The translations under genes were made by a program, and so were the position numbers. The notes under the pieces are model-generated. The model had not been told where the DNA came from. It ran no database searches and was given only the letters and a program-made list of their open reading frames with translations. 64,000 nt of DNA, taken from Flavonifractor sp. An100 (GTDB taxonomy: Bacteria; Bacillota; Clostridia; Oscillospirales; Oscillospiraceae). The stretch spans positions 160,325 through 224,324 of the forward strand of contig NZ_NFMA01000002.1 of assembly GCF_002161175.1 (NCBI RefSeq), given 5' to 3'. This document shows positions 47,847-55,930 of the stretch, in pieces (the stretch's first letter is position 1; every line of letters starts with the position of its first letter).

Positions 47847-49031
47847 TTGAAAAGGACGATCAGCGCCATGGTGGGCCAAGGATCAGTGAACCATAACAGC
47901 AGAAAATTCCACGCCAAGAACACCGATCCGGAACGCTCCCATTTGAATGTCACCTACTGCCAGGAGAATATCAAGACGGTGTACCATGAACTCTTTGACG
48001 AGGCTCTGGAGCGCTACAACGCTAAACAGACCAGGGCCGACAGAAGGATTGAGGATTACTATGAGAAAATCCGCTCGGGCAAGCAGGAAAAGCCGTTCCA
48101 CGAAATCATTCTGCAAGTGGGCAATCGAGACGATATGAGCGCCGACAGCGAGGAGGGGCAGCTGGCGGCAGCGGTTTTGGACGAGTACATGAAGGGCTTT
48201 CAAGAGCGCAATCCCCAACTCCGGGTGTTCTCCGCCCACCTCCACATGGACGAGGCCACGCCCCATCTGCACATTGACTTTGTTCCGTTTACCACGGGGA
48301 GCAAGCGAGGGCTGGACACCAGGGTATCTCTGAAACAGGCGTTAGCGGCCCAGGGGTTCAAGGGCGGCACCAGAGGTGACACGGAGTGGAGCCAGTGGGT
48401 GCGCTCGGAAAAGGAGCGGCTTTCCCTGGTTATGGAGCGCCACGGGATTGAGTGGGAGGACAAGGGAACCCATGACAAGCACCTGTCTGTACTGGACTAT
48501 AAGAAGGAACAGCGGGCAAAGGAGGTCGCCGTCCTGGATACAGTCAAGGCGGAGAAAGAAAGCCTAGTAGAGAGCCAGGAACGGCGGCTCAAAGAACTGG
48601 CCCCGGCGGTAAAGAACATGGAGCGGTTGGCTGCGGACTTCTCCGCCGACCCGGACGAGATTTTGCCGGAGCCGGGAACGCTGGAAACAGGCCGGGCCTA
48701 CCGGGAGAAAAAGGCCAAACCCCTGTTGGCCCAAATCGTCAAGGTGCTGCGCTCCCTGTATCTGGCCTATGTGGAGCTGCGGGGAAAATTTGAGCGTCTG
48801 CAAGGGGACTATGGCCGGGTGAGGGAGAGCAACGCCCGCCTGTCTGACCGATTGCAGGAGGTCAAGTTAGAAAATAAGGCCCTGCGGCAAGTCTCCGCCG
48901 ACTATGAGCGGGTCAAGCGGGTCTTTGGCCCCGAACAAGTGGAGGTGGCGGTACAAGCGGACAAACAGCGGGAACAGGCGGAGAAAGGCCGAAAGCGGCC
49001 CCGGCGCTCTGTTGATCGGGGGGAGCGGTGA
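47847..49031 (+). CDS. MobV-family relaxase (Mob/Pre), element A
   Basis: A 394-residue plasmid recombination/mobilization enzyme. SVNHNSRKFHAKN is the N-terminal motif, and HLHMDEATPHLHIDFVPF (about residues 130-147) is the metal-binding motif that defines MobV. The C-terminal half is a long charged coiled coil. It starts with TTG behind GGAAGGAGGG. It should nick oriT for transfer by a helper conjugation system. Confidence 0.92.
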   Translation: MKRTISAMVGQGSVNHNSRKFHAKNTDPERSHLNVTYCQENIKTVYHELFDEALERYNAKQTRADRRIEDYYEKIRSGKQEKPFHEIILQVGNRDDMSADSEEGQLAAAVLDEYMKGFQERNPQLRVFSAHLHMDEATPHLHIDFVPFTTGSKRGLDTRVSLKQALAAQGFKGGTRGDTEWSQWVRSEKERLSLVMERHGIEWEDKGTHDKHLSVLDYKKEQRAKEVAVLDTVKAEKESLVESQERRLKELAPAVKNMERLAADFSADPDEILPEPGTLETGRAYREKKAKPLLAQIVKVLRSLYLAYVELRGKFERLQGDYGRVRESNARLSDRLQEVKLENKALRQVSADYERVKRVFGPEQVEVAVQADKQREQAEKGRKRPRRSVDRGER

Positions 49032-49112
49032 AAGTAAAGGATTTGTTTTTATACTTGATTATTCCATGCGTTTATGATACGCTAATAAAAACATTAGAGG
49101 TGAGGTGGAAAG

Positions 49113-49136
49113 ATGATTAACTTTTCTTGCAAATAA
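49113..49136 (+). CDS. Seven-residue leader peptide of the ABC-F gene
   Basis: ATG to TAA encodes MINFSCK behind a GAGGTGAGGTGGAAAG ribosome site. Its codons overlap the first strand of the attenuator, as in ribosome-stalling leader peptides of antibiotic-resistance genes. Confidence 0.7.
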   Translation: MINFSCK

Positions 49137-49303
49137 ATTGGAATATACAGTGATACTGTGTTTTACAGTACCATTGTACCCATTGCAAGAAAGTTAAAAG
49201 TCTATTCACTCGATATATCGTAGGCGTATCACTCTTGATAGGGGTGGTACTATTATGCTGTGACGAGCTGCAAGAATTGACTTTCTTGCAGCTCTTATTT
49301 TAT
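49119..49303 (+). promoter_or_regulatory. Ribosome-mediated attenuator of the ABC-F gene
   Basis: Strand 1 (AACTTTTCTTGCAA, 49119-49132, within the leader peptide) pairs with strand 2 (TTGCAAGAAAGTT, 49183-49195). Strand 2 can instead pair with ACTTTCTTGCA (49280-49290). That segment is the right arm of a perfect 12-bp terminator stem, GAGCTGCAAGAA (49265-49276) with 49283-49294, followed by TTATTTTAT. A ribosome stalled on the peptide would free strand 2 and open the terminator. Confidence 0.8.
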
Positions 49304-49337
49304 GTTCTTGATCCCTGGAATAAAGGAGGAATGCGAT

Positions 49338-50840
49338 ATGTCGATGATCCGAGTCGAGAACCTTACCTTTGCCTATCCATCCAGCTATGATAACATTTTT
49401 GAAAATGTCAATTTTCAAATTGATACAGATTGGAAACTTGGGTTTGTTGGAAGAAACGGTAGAGGGAAAACAACTTTTCTAAATCTCTTGCTTGGAAAGT
49501 ACGAATACCACGGGAAAATACAAGCCTCTGTGCAATTTGATTACTTTCCATATCCTGTGAACGACAAAAACAGATTAACTACGGATATTCTCTCGGAAGT
49601 CTGCCCGCTGGCGGAAGAGTGGGAGCTGTTGAGAGAACTATCCTATCTGGAAGTCCGTGATGATGTACTTTGGAGGCCATTTTTTACGCTTTCCAATGGA
49701 GAGCAGACCAAGGTGCTGCTTGCCGCTCTATTTCTGAATGATGGACACTTTTTACTGATTGATGAACCGACAAACCATTTGGATATGAAAGCCAGAGAAA
49801 CCGTTTCAGCATACCTGAAACGGAAAAAGGGATTTATCTTAGTCTCTCATGATCGCTGTTTTTTAGATGGCTGTGTTGACCATATCCTGTCGATCAATCG
49901 GTCAAACATCGAAGTGCAAAGCGGAAATTTTTCTACTTGGTTCACCAACTTCCAGCGTCAACAAGAATTTGAACTCGCTCAAAATGTGAAGCTGAAAAAA
50001 AGCATTGATAATATGCAAAAGGCCGCTAAAAGAACTTCTGTCTGGTCAGACCGAATTGAAGCGTCAAAATATGGGAACGGCCCGGTTGACCGAGGGTATA
50101 TTGGTCACAAATCTGCCAAAATGATGAAACGCTCAAAGGCTATCGAAGTGCGGCAGCAACGGGCAATCGAGGAAAAGTCCGGCCTTCTCAAAAATTTGGA
50201 AACCGTAGAAGATTTGAAAATCGCTCCGCTTCTTTATTTTTCAGATACCTTAGTGACTTTCTCTGATGTTGTACCGATTTTTGACGGCAAAAATGTCTGC
50301 CAGCCAATCTCGTTTACAGTAAAACAGGGAGAACGCATTGCCCTTGATGGGAAAAATGGTTCTGGGAAAACGAGCCTTCTAAAGCTACTGGTCGGGCAAC
50401 AAATAGAACATCGTGGGACAGTTGCAATAGGTTCTGGCATGATATTGTCCTATGTACCTCAAGATACTTCTATGCTGAACGGGTCGTTATCAGAGTTTGC
50501 GGAAGCCAATCGTGTTGATGAAACTTTGTTTAAGGCAATCTTACGGAAAATGGATTTTTCACGAATACAGTTTGAAAAGAAAATGGAAGATTTTTCAGCG
50601 GGACAAAAGAAAAAAGTGTTGATAGCAAAAAGCCTTTGTGAACAAGCACATCTGTATGTGTGGGATGAACCTCTTAACTATATTGACATCTATTCCCGAA
50701 TGCAAATTGAAAATCTGATTAGGGAATTTTCTCCTACAATGATCTTCGTAGAACATGATCTTGCTTTCAGAAATACGATTGCTACAAAAACAGTATATAT
50801 TGAAAGCACTCCCGGTCAAAGCTGTCAATGGTCAAGATGA
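49338..50840 (+). CDS. Lsa-type ABC-F ribosomal protection protein
   Basis: A 500-residue protein with two ABC ATPase domains and no membrane segments. Walker A sites are GRNGRGKTT and GKNGSGKTS; signatures LSNGEQTK and FSAGQKKK; Walker B LLIDEPTNHLD and YVWDEPLNYID; a Lys-rich interdomain linker lies at about 215-290. MIRVENLTFAYPSSYDNIF and DVLWRPFFTLS resemble Lsa proteins, which dislodge lincosamides, streptogramin A and pleuromutilins from the ribosome. Start follows AAAGGAGGAATGCGAT. More AT-rich than its neighbours, so probably acquired cargo. Exact spectrum unknown. Confidence 0.87.
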   Translation: MSMIRVENLTFAYPSSYDNIFENVNFQIDTDWKLGFVGRNGRGKTTFLNLLLGKYEYHGKIQASVQFDYFPYPVNDKNRLTTDILSEVCPLAEEWELLRELSYLEVRDDVLWRPFFTLSNGEQTKVLLAALFLNDGHFLLIDEPTNHLDMKARETVSAYLKRKKGFILVSHDRCFLDGCVDHILSINRSNIEVQSGNFSTWFTNFQRQQEFELAQNVKLKKSIDNMQKAAKRTSVWSDRIEASKYGNGPVDRGYIGHKSAKMMKRSKAIEVRQQRAIEEKSGLLKNLETVEDLKIAPLLYFSDTLVTFSDVVPIFDGKNVCQPISFTVKQGERIALDGKNGSGKTSLLKLLVGQQIEHRGTVAIGSGMILSYVPQDTSMLNGSLSEFAEANRVDETLFKAILRKMDFSRIQFEKKMEDFSAGQKKKVLIAKSLCEQAHLYVWDEPLNYIDIYSRMQIENLIREFSPTMIFVEHDLAFRNTIATKTVYIESTPGQSCQWSR

Positions 50841-50900
50841 ACGGCGCATTTCATGCGCCGCCATTGACAGCCCTGCCCGGTCTTGCTCTGCGGTTATCAA

Positions 50901-50946
50901 GGCAGGCAAGCCCCAGGGGTGCTTGCCTGCCTTCTTTGATTTTGAG
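50901..50946 (+). terminator. Terminator after the ABC-F gene
   Basis: GGCAGGCAAGC (50901-50911) pairs with GCTTGCCTGCC (50921-50931), followed by TTCTTTGATTTT. A smaller GGCGCAT/ATGCGCC hairpin lies nearer the stop. Confidence 0.8.
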
Positions 50947-50960
50947 TGGAGGTCAGTGGC

Positions 50961-50991
50961 CGAAATTGGCCTCAAATTGAGGCCAATTTCG
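50961..50991 (+). repeat. Perfect 14-bp palindrome near the right end of element A
   Basis: CGAAATTGGCCTCA (50961-50974) pairs with 50978-50991 around a 3-base loop, with no T run. In the gene-free stretch 50841-51329 the other visible items are a terminator, the right arm repeats, the attR core and the element B left arm. Confidence 0.6.
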
Positions 50992-51036
50992 ACAGGTACT
51001 TGCAAAGCCCGGAACTCTTGCAAACTCTGGTTTTCT

Positions 51037-51056
51037 GTGATACTATTTTGATACTA
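51037..51056 (+). repeat. Right-end paired GATACT motif of element A
   Basis: GTGATACTATTTTGATACTA, the right counterpart of 43800-43819, about 100 bp inside the right core. Confidence 0.55.
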
Positions 51057-51087
51057 AGAAAACGAGGTGTCCCAAATAACAGGTGAA

Positions 51088-51109
51088 ATATTAACATAAT
51101 TGCGAAAGT
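51088..51109 (+). repeat. ATATTAACA-N-TGCGAAA repeat, copy 3
   Basis: ATATTAACATAATTGCGAAA, far from the excisionase region but close to the right end, which favours an integrase or excisionase arm-site role. Confidence 0.55.
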
Positions 51110-51158
51110 TTTCCCTGTGAAATCACCTCAAATACACCCCTATATATCTGAATTTGCC

Positions 51159-51170
51159 GAATGGGAATGA
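51159..51170 (+). repeat. Right attachment core (attR): duplicate of the guaA end
   Basis: GAATGGGAATGA reads Glu-Trp-Glu-stop, like the true guaA end at 43730-43741, one base different. No other guaA sequence surrounds it. Confidence 0.72.
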
Positions 51171-51227
51171 TTTCAGAGACCCGGAAAAGCCTGATATGAC
51201 TGGGTTTTTGAGGGGTTAATGCCCTCT

Positions 51228-51247
51228 GTGGCAACGATTTGGCAACA
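51228..51247 (+). repeat. Left-end paired GGCAAC motif of element B
   Basis: GTGGCAACGATTTGGCAACA: two GGCAAC units 11 bp apart, 58 bp from the core, the same geometry as the GATACT pair of element A but different sequence. No right-end copy found. Confidence 0.5.
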
Positions 51248-51264
51248 TTTTTTCATTATTCATA

Positions 51265-51308
51265 AAAAGAGAGCTAACTGATTTTGATTAGTCAGTTAGC
51301 TCTCTTTT
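51265..51308. terminator. Bidirectional terminator at the left end of element B
   Basis: A perfect 17-bp stem AAAAGAGAGCTAACTGA (51265-51281) and complement (51292-51308). It ends the minus-strand TPR-like gene. Confidence 0.92.
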
Positions 51309-51329
51309 TATTTTGGTTCCTATATGAGT

Positions 51330-51959
51330 TTAGCCGTTTAGTTTTTTCTCAAGCTTTTGAAGCCTTGCAGGGTATCCCCCTTTAGTTGAATCGGTTAATC
51401 CATATTTTATTGCCAAATTGCAAATTTCAATGGCCTCTTTATACTGCCCGGCTTTTTCGTAAAGAATTGCAAGCCGCTGAAAGGTTGTGATTCGTGGAAT
51501 ACAACCGAACTCTTTTTGCATTGGCTTTACATATTTAGGGAACATCTGGATATCTTTCAAGCAAAATTCGATTGTTAAATCAATCGCATCTGGTCTGCAA
51601 TCTCTCTGCTTGTAATAACATTCGGCGGCTTCCTGCCAAAAATAGTGAGCGTCCAGAAGCTCTGCTTCGCTAACTGCTAAGTCTTTACCTGCACTAATTA
51701 TTTTATCGGCAAGAGAGTAGTTCTTCTCAGAAACTGCCCAGCCAATCATTGCGGAAAAGTACTTCAGTTTTGTGCTGGAAGAATAAGATACATCACCTTT
51801 TATAGGAGAAGAACCCGGACATGCACCAAGCCCACCTTGATGATATCTGGTAAGAGCATCTTGCTCTTGAGGTGTGCATGATAGCCAAAAAGATTCCAAG
51901 CCCAAATAACCGATGATGCCTTTAATTTTAGGTTTCTGAGAAAATAGGGACTTAAACAT
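51330..51959 (-). CDS. TPR-like protein of unknown function (cargo of element B)
   Basis: A 209-residue soluble protein. C-terminal RLAILYEKAGQYKEAIEICNLAIKYGL is a clear tetratricopeptide-like helix pair; the central part may hold two more. No signal or membrane segment. More AT-rich than the core genes. It sits between the element terminator and the XRE gene on the same strand. Not seen in element A, so it is probably cargo. Confidence 0.65.
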   Translation of the reverse strand: MFKSLFSQKPKIKGIIGYLGLESFWLSCTPQEQDALTRYHQGGLGACPGSSPIKGDVSYSSSTKLKYFSAMIGWAVSEKNYSLADKIISAGKDLAVSEAELLDAHYFWQEAAECYYKQRDCRPDAIDLTIEFCLKDIQMFPKYVKPMQKEFGCIPRITTFQRLAILYEKAGQYKEAIEICNLAIKYGLTDSTKGGYPARLQKLEKKLNG

Positions 51960-52046
51960 ACAATGTCACCTCTAACTTCAAGTGAACTCCAAATTTTTCT
52001 TTTCTACGCAACAAACAGCCTCTCCTGTGGCCTACAAGTGAGGGGG

Positions 52047-52535
52047 TCAAAAGAGGTCCTGGGGCGGCACCTTCACATAGTTCTGGGCTTTGTCAAACTC
52101 CGGATAGTGGTAGCGCCACTTGTCGTAATCCTCTTTGGAGATTTCGCCCGTCTCCAGCATGGCAGCGGCCTGCTGCCAGGAACAGAGCATCTCATGCAGC
52201 CGGGCGGCATCCTTGTTCTTCCGCACATCCACCTTCAGGCAGACTTCTCCATCCGTTTCGCTGATTTTGAGCCCGTAGTTGTCCTCCAGGGTAAACAAGG
52301 TGTGCATCAGCCCCACATAGGAGTCTATATCCGGGACAGAGAGGGCATGGGGCGAGACATCCAGTATCTGGGCTAGGGCAGCAGTAAGGTCTGCCTTAGG
52401 GGTTCTTGATCCTGTTTCATACTGAGCAAGGCGCACATCGGCAGACTTCTCCGGGAAGCCCAGCGCCATACCAAGATATTTCTGTGTCATTCCTCTCAGG
52501 AGCCGGAAAAAGTGAATCCGTTCGCCAATCGCCAT
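52047..52535 (-). CDS. XRE-family regulator of element B
   Basis: A 162-residue protein with an N-terminal Cro/CI helix-turn-helix (FFRLLRGMTQKYLGMALGFPEKSADVRLAQYETGSRTPK). The C-terminal part resembles that of the element A regulator only loosely. ATG at 52535 has TTGGAGTGGATGAT upstream; GTG at 52544 is possible. Divergent from the excisionase. Confidence 0.8.
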   Translation of the reverse strand: MAIGERIHFFRLLRGMTQKYLGMALGFPEKSADVRLAQYETGSRTPKADLTAALAQILDVSPHALSVPDIDSYVGLMHTLFTLEDNYGLKISETDGEVCLKVDVRKNKDAARLHEMLCSWQQAAAMLETGEISKEDYDKWRYHYPEFDKAQNYVKVPPQDLF

Positions 52536-52643
52536 ATCATCCACTCCAATCGTTGGTTGTCTTTAGGAAAAGCGTAGCAGAAATGCTTAGTAAAGTCAAG
52601 GGAATCCTAAACAATTTTATTTAATTTATTTTGCGTACTCTGA

Positions 52644-52697
52644 TTGACACAAGCTATTTTGCTTAGTATAATGACAATAGACTAAGCATAATAGCTT
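52644..52697 (+). promoter_or_regulatory. xis-int promoter and operator, element B
   Basis: TTGACA (52644-52649), 17-base spacer, TATAAT (52667-52672). A 17-bp inverted repeat with one mismatch, AAGCTATTTTGCTTAGT (52651-52667) against 52681-52697, flanks the -10. Further GCTTAGT copies lie at 52582. Ordered like element A's operator but different in sequence. Confidence 0.72.
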
Positions 52698-52837
52698 AGA
52701 ATCAATAAATAAAAAAGAACTGCCGTAATCCCTGGTTATACATCCGGGAAAAAAGTGGCGGACGAAAGTGAGGAGGCATTTATGAAACACAATATCCATC
52801 CGCAGCAGCCATCAACGAGGAAAGGAAGGTATTTTCA

Positions 52838-53032
52838 ATGCAGGCACAAAACTTTATGCGCGTGGAGGAAGTGGCCCAGGAGCTGGGTATCTCCAAGTCC
52901 CACGCCTACAAGGTGATCCACCAGCTCAACGCCGAACTCCGGGACAAGGGCTATCTGACCATCGCCGGGCGGGTCAACCGGAACTTTTTCATGGAGAAGT
53001 TTTGCTACGGCAAGACGGGAAAGGAGGGCTAA
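52838..53032 (+). CDS. Excisionase-like helix-turn-helix protein, element B
   Basis: A 64-residue homologue of the element A excisionase (RVEEVAQELGISKSHAYKVIHQLN, then GRVNRNFFMEKF). GAAAGGAAGGTATTTTCA precedes the ATG. The integrase start is 2 bases after its stop. The 300 bases upstream hold only the promoter and operator. Confidence 0.82.
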   Translation: MQAQNFMRVEEVAQELGISKSHAYKVIHQLNAELRDKGYLTIAGRVNRNFFMEKFCYGKTGKEG

Positions 53033-53034
53033 TC

Positions 53035-54108
53035 ATGGCAGTCTACAAGGAAGAAAAGACCAACACCTGGCGGGCGGTCTACCGCTACACCGACTGGAAC
53101 GGCGAACGCAAGCAGACCCAGAAGCGGGGCTTCAAGACCAAGCGGGAGGCACAGGCATGGGAGCGGGAACAGCTCAATAAGACCAGCGCCGATCTGGACA
53201 TGACCTTTAAGAGCTTCGTGGACCTCTACACGGCGGATATGAAGACCCGGCTCAAGGAAAACACCTGGGCCACTAAGGACCATATTATCCGTACCAAGCT
53301 GTTGCCCTACTTCGGCAGGCTGAAGATGTGCAACATTACTGCCCAGCAGATCATCACCTGGCAAAACGAGATGCTGAATCACAAGGACGAGAACGGTAAA
53401 CCCTACTCGCCTGTGTACCTCAAGACGGTCCATAACCAACTCAGCGCCATCTTCAACCACGCGGTTCGGTACTACAACCTCCGGGAGAATCCCTGCAAGA
53501 AGGCGGGCAGTATGGGCAAAAAGAAAAACCGAGAGATGATGTTCTGGACCAAGGAACAGTACCTGAAATTTGCCGAGGTGATGATGGACAAGCCGCTATC
53601 CTTCTATGCCTTTGAGATGCTCTACTGGTGCGGTATCCGAGAGGGGGAGCTGCTGGCCCTGACCCCAGCGGACTTTGACTTTGAGAAGCGCACCGTTACC
53701 ATCAATAAATCCTATCAGCGGTTGAATGGCCAGGATCTGATTACTACCCCCAAGACGGAAAAGAGCAATCGGGTCATTACCATACCGCAGTTTCTGGCCG
53801 AAGAAATCCAGGATTACATCAAGATGCTCTACGGAATCGGGCCAGACGACAGAATGTTCACTGTTACCAAGAGCTATCTTCACCGGGAGATGGATCGGGG
53901 AGCCAAGGAAGCTGGGGTGCCGCGTATCAGAATCCATGATATTCGTCACAGTGCGGTTTCACTTTTGATCGATATGGGCTTCTCTGCCACGGCCATCGCG
54001 GACCGGGTGGGCCATGAGAGCATCGACATCACTTACAACTACGCGCATCTGTTTCCGTCCAAGCAGGCGGAGATGGCGGATAAATTGAACATGGAAAGGG
54101 GCAATTAA
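53035..54108 (+). CDS. Tyrosine integrase of element B
   Basis: A 357-residue recombinase very like the element A enzyme along its whole length. Catalytic motifs: WCGIREGEL, HDIRHSA, GHESIDITYNYAHL. Start MAVYKEEK at 53035 follows AAAGGAGGGCTAATC. The similar enzyme and shared guaA core suggest the same target site. Confidence 0.93.
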   Translation: MAVYKEEKTNTWRAVYRYTDWNGERKQTQKRGFKTKREAQAWEREQLNKTSADLDMTFKSFVDLYTADMKTRLKENTWATKDHIIRTKLLPYFGRLKMCNITAQQIITWQNEMLNHKDENGKPYSPVYLKTVHNQLSAIFNHAVRYYNLRENPCKKAGSMGKKKNREMMFWTKEQYLKFAEVMMDKPLSFYAFEMLYWCGIREGELLALTPADFDFEKRTVTINKSYQRLNGQDLITTPKTEKSNRVITIPQFLAEEIQDYIKMLYGIGPDDRMFTVTKSYLHREMDRGAKEAGVPRIRIHDIRHSAVSLLIDMGFSATAIADRVGHESIDITYNYAHLFPSKQAEMADKLNMERGN

Positions 54109-54110
54109 AA

Positions 54111-54446
54111 ATGTCAGCAAAGAATTTGGACAAGCACAACCGTTGGAGGAACAAGACCGTGGCTTTCCGGGTCTCTCCGGAGGAGGACGCCCAGATCGAA
54201 ACGGCAGTGAAGCTTACCGGCCTGACCAAACAGGATTATATCATCCGGCGGCTGCTCTGCCGGGATGTGGTGGTGCAGGGCAACCCCAGGGTCTATAAAG
54301 CACTGCGGGACCAGCTGGCCGCTGTGCTGGATGAGCTGCGCCGGATCGAGTCCGGTCAGGGCGTAAACGATGAGCTGCTGGACACCATCCAGATGATTGC
54401 CACCATTATGAACGGGATGCAGGAGGATTTTGCCTATGACCGATGA
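54111..54446 (+). CDS. MobC-like ribbon-helix-helix protein, element B
   Basis: A 111-residue protein, close homologue of the element A protein at 45923 (TVAFRVSPEEDAQIETAVKLTGLTKQDYIIRRLL). It overlaps the RepA-like gene by 11 bases. Confidence 0.7.
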   Translation: MSAKNLDKHNRWRNKTVAFRVSPEEDAQIETAVKLTGLTKQDYIIRRLLCRDVVVQGNPRVYKALRDQLAAVLDELRRIESGQGVNDELLDTIQMIATIMNGMQEDFAYDR

Positions 54447-55611
54447 TAAAAAGAAAATGACCGCCCAGGGCTCATCTGTTGGCGCAGATGATGGGCAGTC
54501 AATCTCTCAAAATTCCAAGACCACTATACCAGACCCAGACGAAAAAAGCAATTCCCCCGAAAGAGATTTGGAGGAACTTTACCGGAAGATGCGCTGCATG
54601 AGCGACCCAGCCTACCTGCATACTGTGACCCTGGACGAGCTGATGGACAATGTGTTCGAGGGCAAGTCTGCGGTAATTGAAAACCTGCTCTATACAGGAG
54701 CGTACATCCTTGCCGGAGCGCCGAAAATCGGCAAGTCCTTCCTGGTGGCGCAGATCGCTCACCATGTTAGTACCGGGCAGGACTTGTGGGGCTACAAGGT
54801 CCATCAGGGGACTGTCCTTTATCTTGCTTTGGAAGATGACGAGAGCCGTTTGCAGCGCCGGATGTTCCGAATGTTCGGAGTGGAGGGGACAAGCTCCCTC
54901 CACTTTGCCACCAATGCTAAGATGATTGGTGGTGGTCTGGATGAACAGCTGGAAAAGTTCGTCCGGGAACACAGTGATACCAAACTGATTATTGTGGATA
55001 CCCTGCAAAAAGTCCGGGAGGCGGTGAGCGACAGTTACAGCTACTCCAGTGACTATGAGGTAATCGGCAAGCTGAAACAATTTGCTGACCGATATGGCGT
55101 CTGCATCCTGATCGTCCACCACACCAGGAAGCAGCCTGCGGGAGATAGTTTTGAGATGATCTCGGGCACCACCGGCTTGTTGGGCTGTGCGGATGGGGCG
55201 CTCCTGATGCAGAAGGAAAAGCGGACAGATAGCAAGGCCACTCTGGAGGTGGTGGGCAGAGACCAGCCGGATCAGCGGCTGTATCTGAGCAAAGACCAAG
55301 AGAACCTGGTTTGGGGTCTCGACCATGCAGAGAATGAGCTTTGGAAACAGCCTCCAGACCCGGTGCTGGAAGCCGTGGCAAAGATTGTATCCTCCAAGAA
55401 CCGCGAATGGGAAGGCAGTCCCACTGAGCTGGCCCAGGCGATTCAAACGGATATGGCAGTAAACCGGCTCACCAAACATCTGAATGTGAATGCCAGCCGA
55501 CTGTTGGAAGAGCATCAGGTGAAGTACGAGAACAAGACCAAGCACGCCGGACGGCGTATCCGGCTGACTTACATGGTGGTGGAAGCCCCCGCGTTTGAAG
55601 TAATCGGGTAA
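54436..55611 (+). CDS. RepA-like AAA ATPase, element B
   Basis: A 391-residue homologue of the element A ATPase. Walker A GAPKIGKSFLVAQ, Walker B TKLIIVDTLQKVRE, LIVHHTRKQ and SGTTGLLGCADGALLM are conserved. ATG at 54436 follows AGGAGGATTTTGCCT. The iteron array begins 3 bases after its stop. Confidence 0.85.
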   Translation: MTDDKKKMTAQGSSVGADDGQSISQNSKTTIPDPDEKSNSPERDLEELYRKMRCMSDPAYLHTVTLDELMDNVFEGKSAVIENLLYTGAYILAGAPKIGKSFLVAQIAHHVSTGQDLWGYKVHQGTVLYLALEDDESRLQRRMFRMFGVEGTSSLHFATNAKMIGGGLDEQLEKFVREHSDTKLIIVDTLQKVREAVSDSYSYSSDYEVIGKLKQFADRYGVCILIVHHTRKQPAGDSFEMISGTTGLLGCADGALLMQKEKRTDSKATLEVVGRDQPDQRLYLSKDQENLVWGLDHAENELWKQPPDPVLEAVAKIVSSKNREWEGSPTELAQAIQTDMAVNRLTKHLNVNASRLLEEHQVKYENKTKHAGRRIRLTYMVVEAPAFEVIG

Positions 55612-55613
55612 AG

Positions 55614-55688
55614 CGCGACGCTCGCAACGGTCGCGACGGTGTTTTGAGGGGTACTCCCAGCACCGTTGCGACCGTCGCCACCGTCACG
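55614..55688 (+). repeat. Mirror-image iterons, element B
   Basis: Three direct 9-bp units CGCGACGCT, CGCAACGGT, CGCGACGGT (55614-55640), a 21-bp gap, and three inverted units ACCGTTGCG, ACCGTCGCC, ACCGTCACG (55662-55688). Same architecture and place as in element A. The rest of 55612-55930 holds small hairpins such as ACAGAAT/ATTCTGT near 55852 and no convincing gene. Confidence 0.72.
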
Positions 55689-55930
55689 GAAAGGAACAAC
55701 TGGGGTGGTATTTTACCACCTCATCTTCCAGGAGGGAGCCCCATTTTAGGGGGCCCTAAAAGTACCAGAGGATGTCGCGATTCACGACACCCTATGCCTC
55801 GAAACAGGGCACCGGGTACAGGGTCAAAAAGCGTTCAGAGAACGCGCAGCCACAGAATGAAATTCTGTGTTCAGAAGGGGCTTGGGGGCGCTGCCCTCAA
55901 CAAGCAGATGGCAGGAAATGTGAGTGTGTA

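Larger units (their letters stand above)
43742..51170 (+). mobile_element. Integrative mobilizable element A at guaA
   Basis: About 7.4 kb between two copies of the guaA 3' core. Order: XRE regulator (minus), excisionase, tyrosine integrase, MobC-like protein, RepA-like ATPase, iteron origin, oriT-like hairpins, MobV relaxase, Lsa-type ABC-F gene. There is no type IV secretion set, so transfer would need a helper element. Both ends carry a paired GATACT motif and ATATTAACA-type repeats that fit integrase arm sites. Confidence 0.82.

Noticed and set aside
43742..51170. Conjugative element able to transfer itself
   Set aside because: No VirB4, VirD4 or other secretion genes are present; only the relaxase and possible oriT, hence mobilizable.
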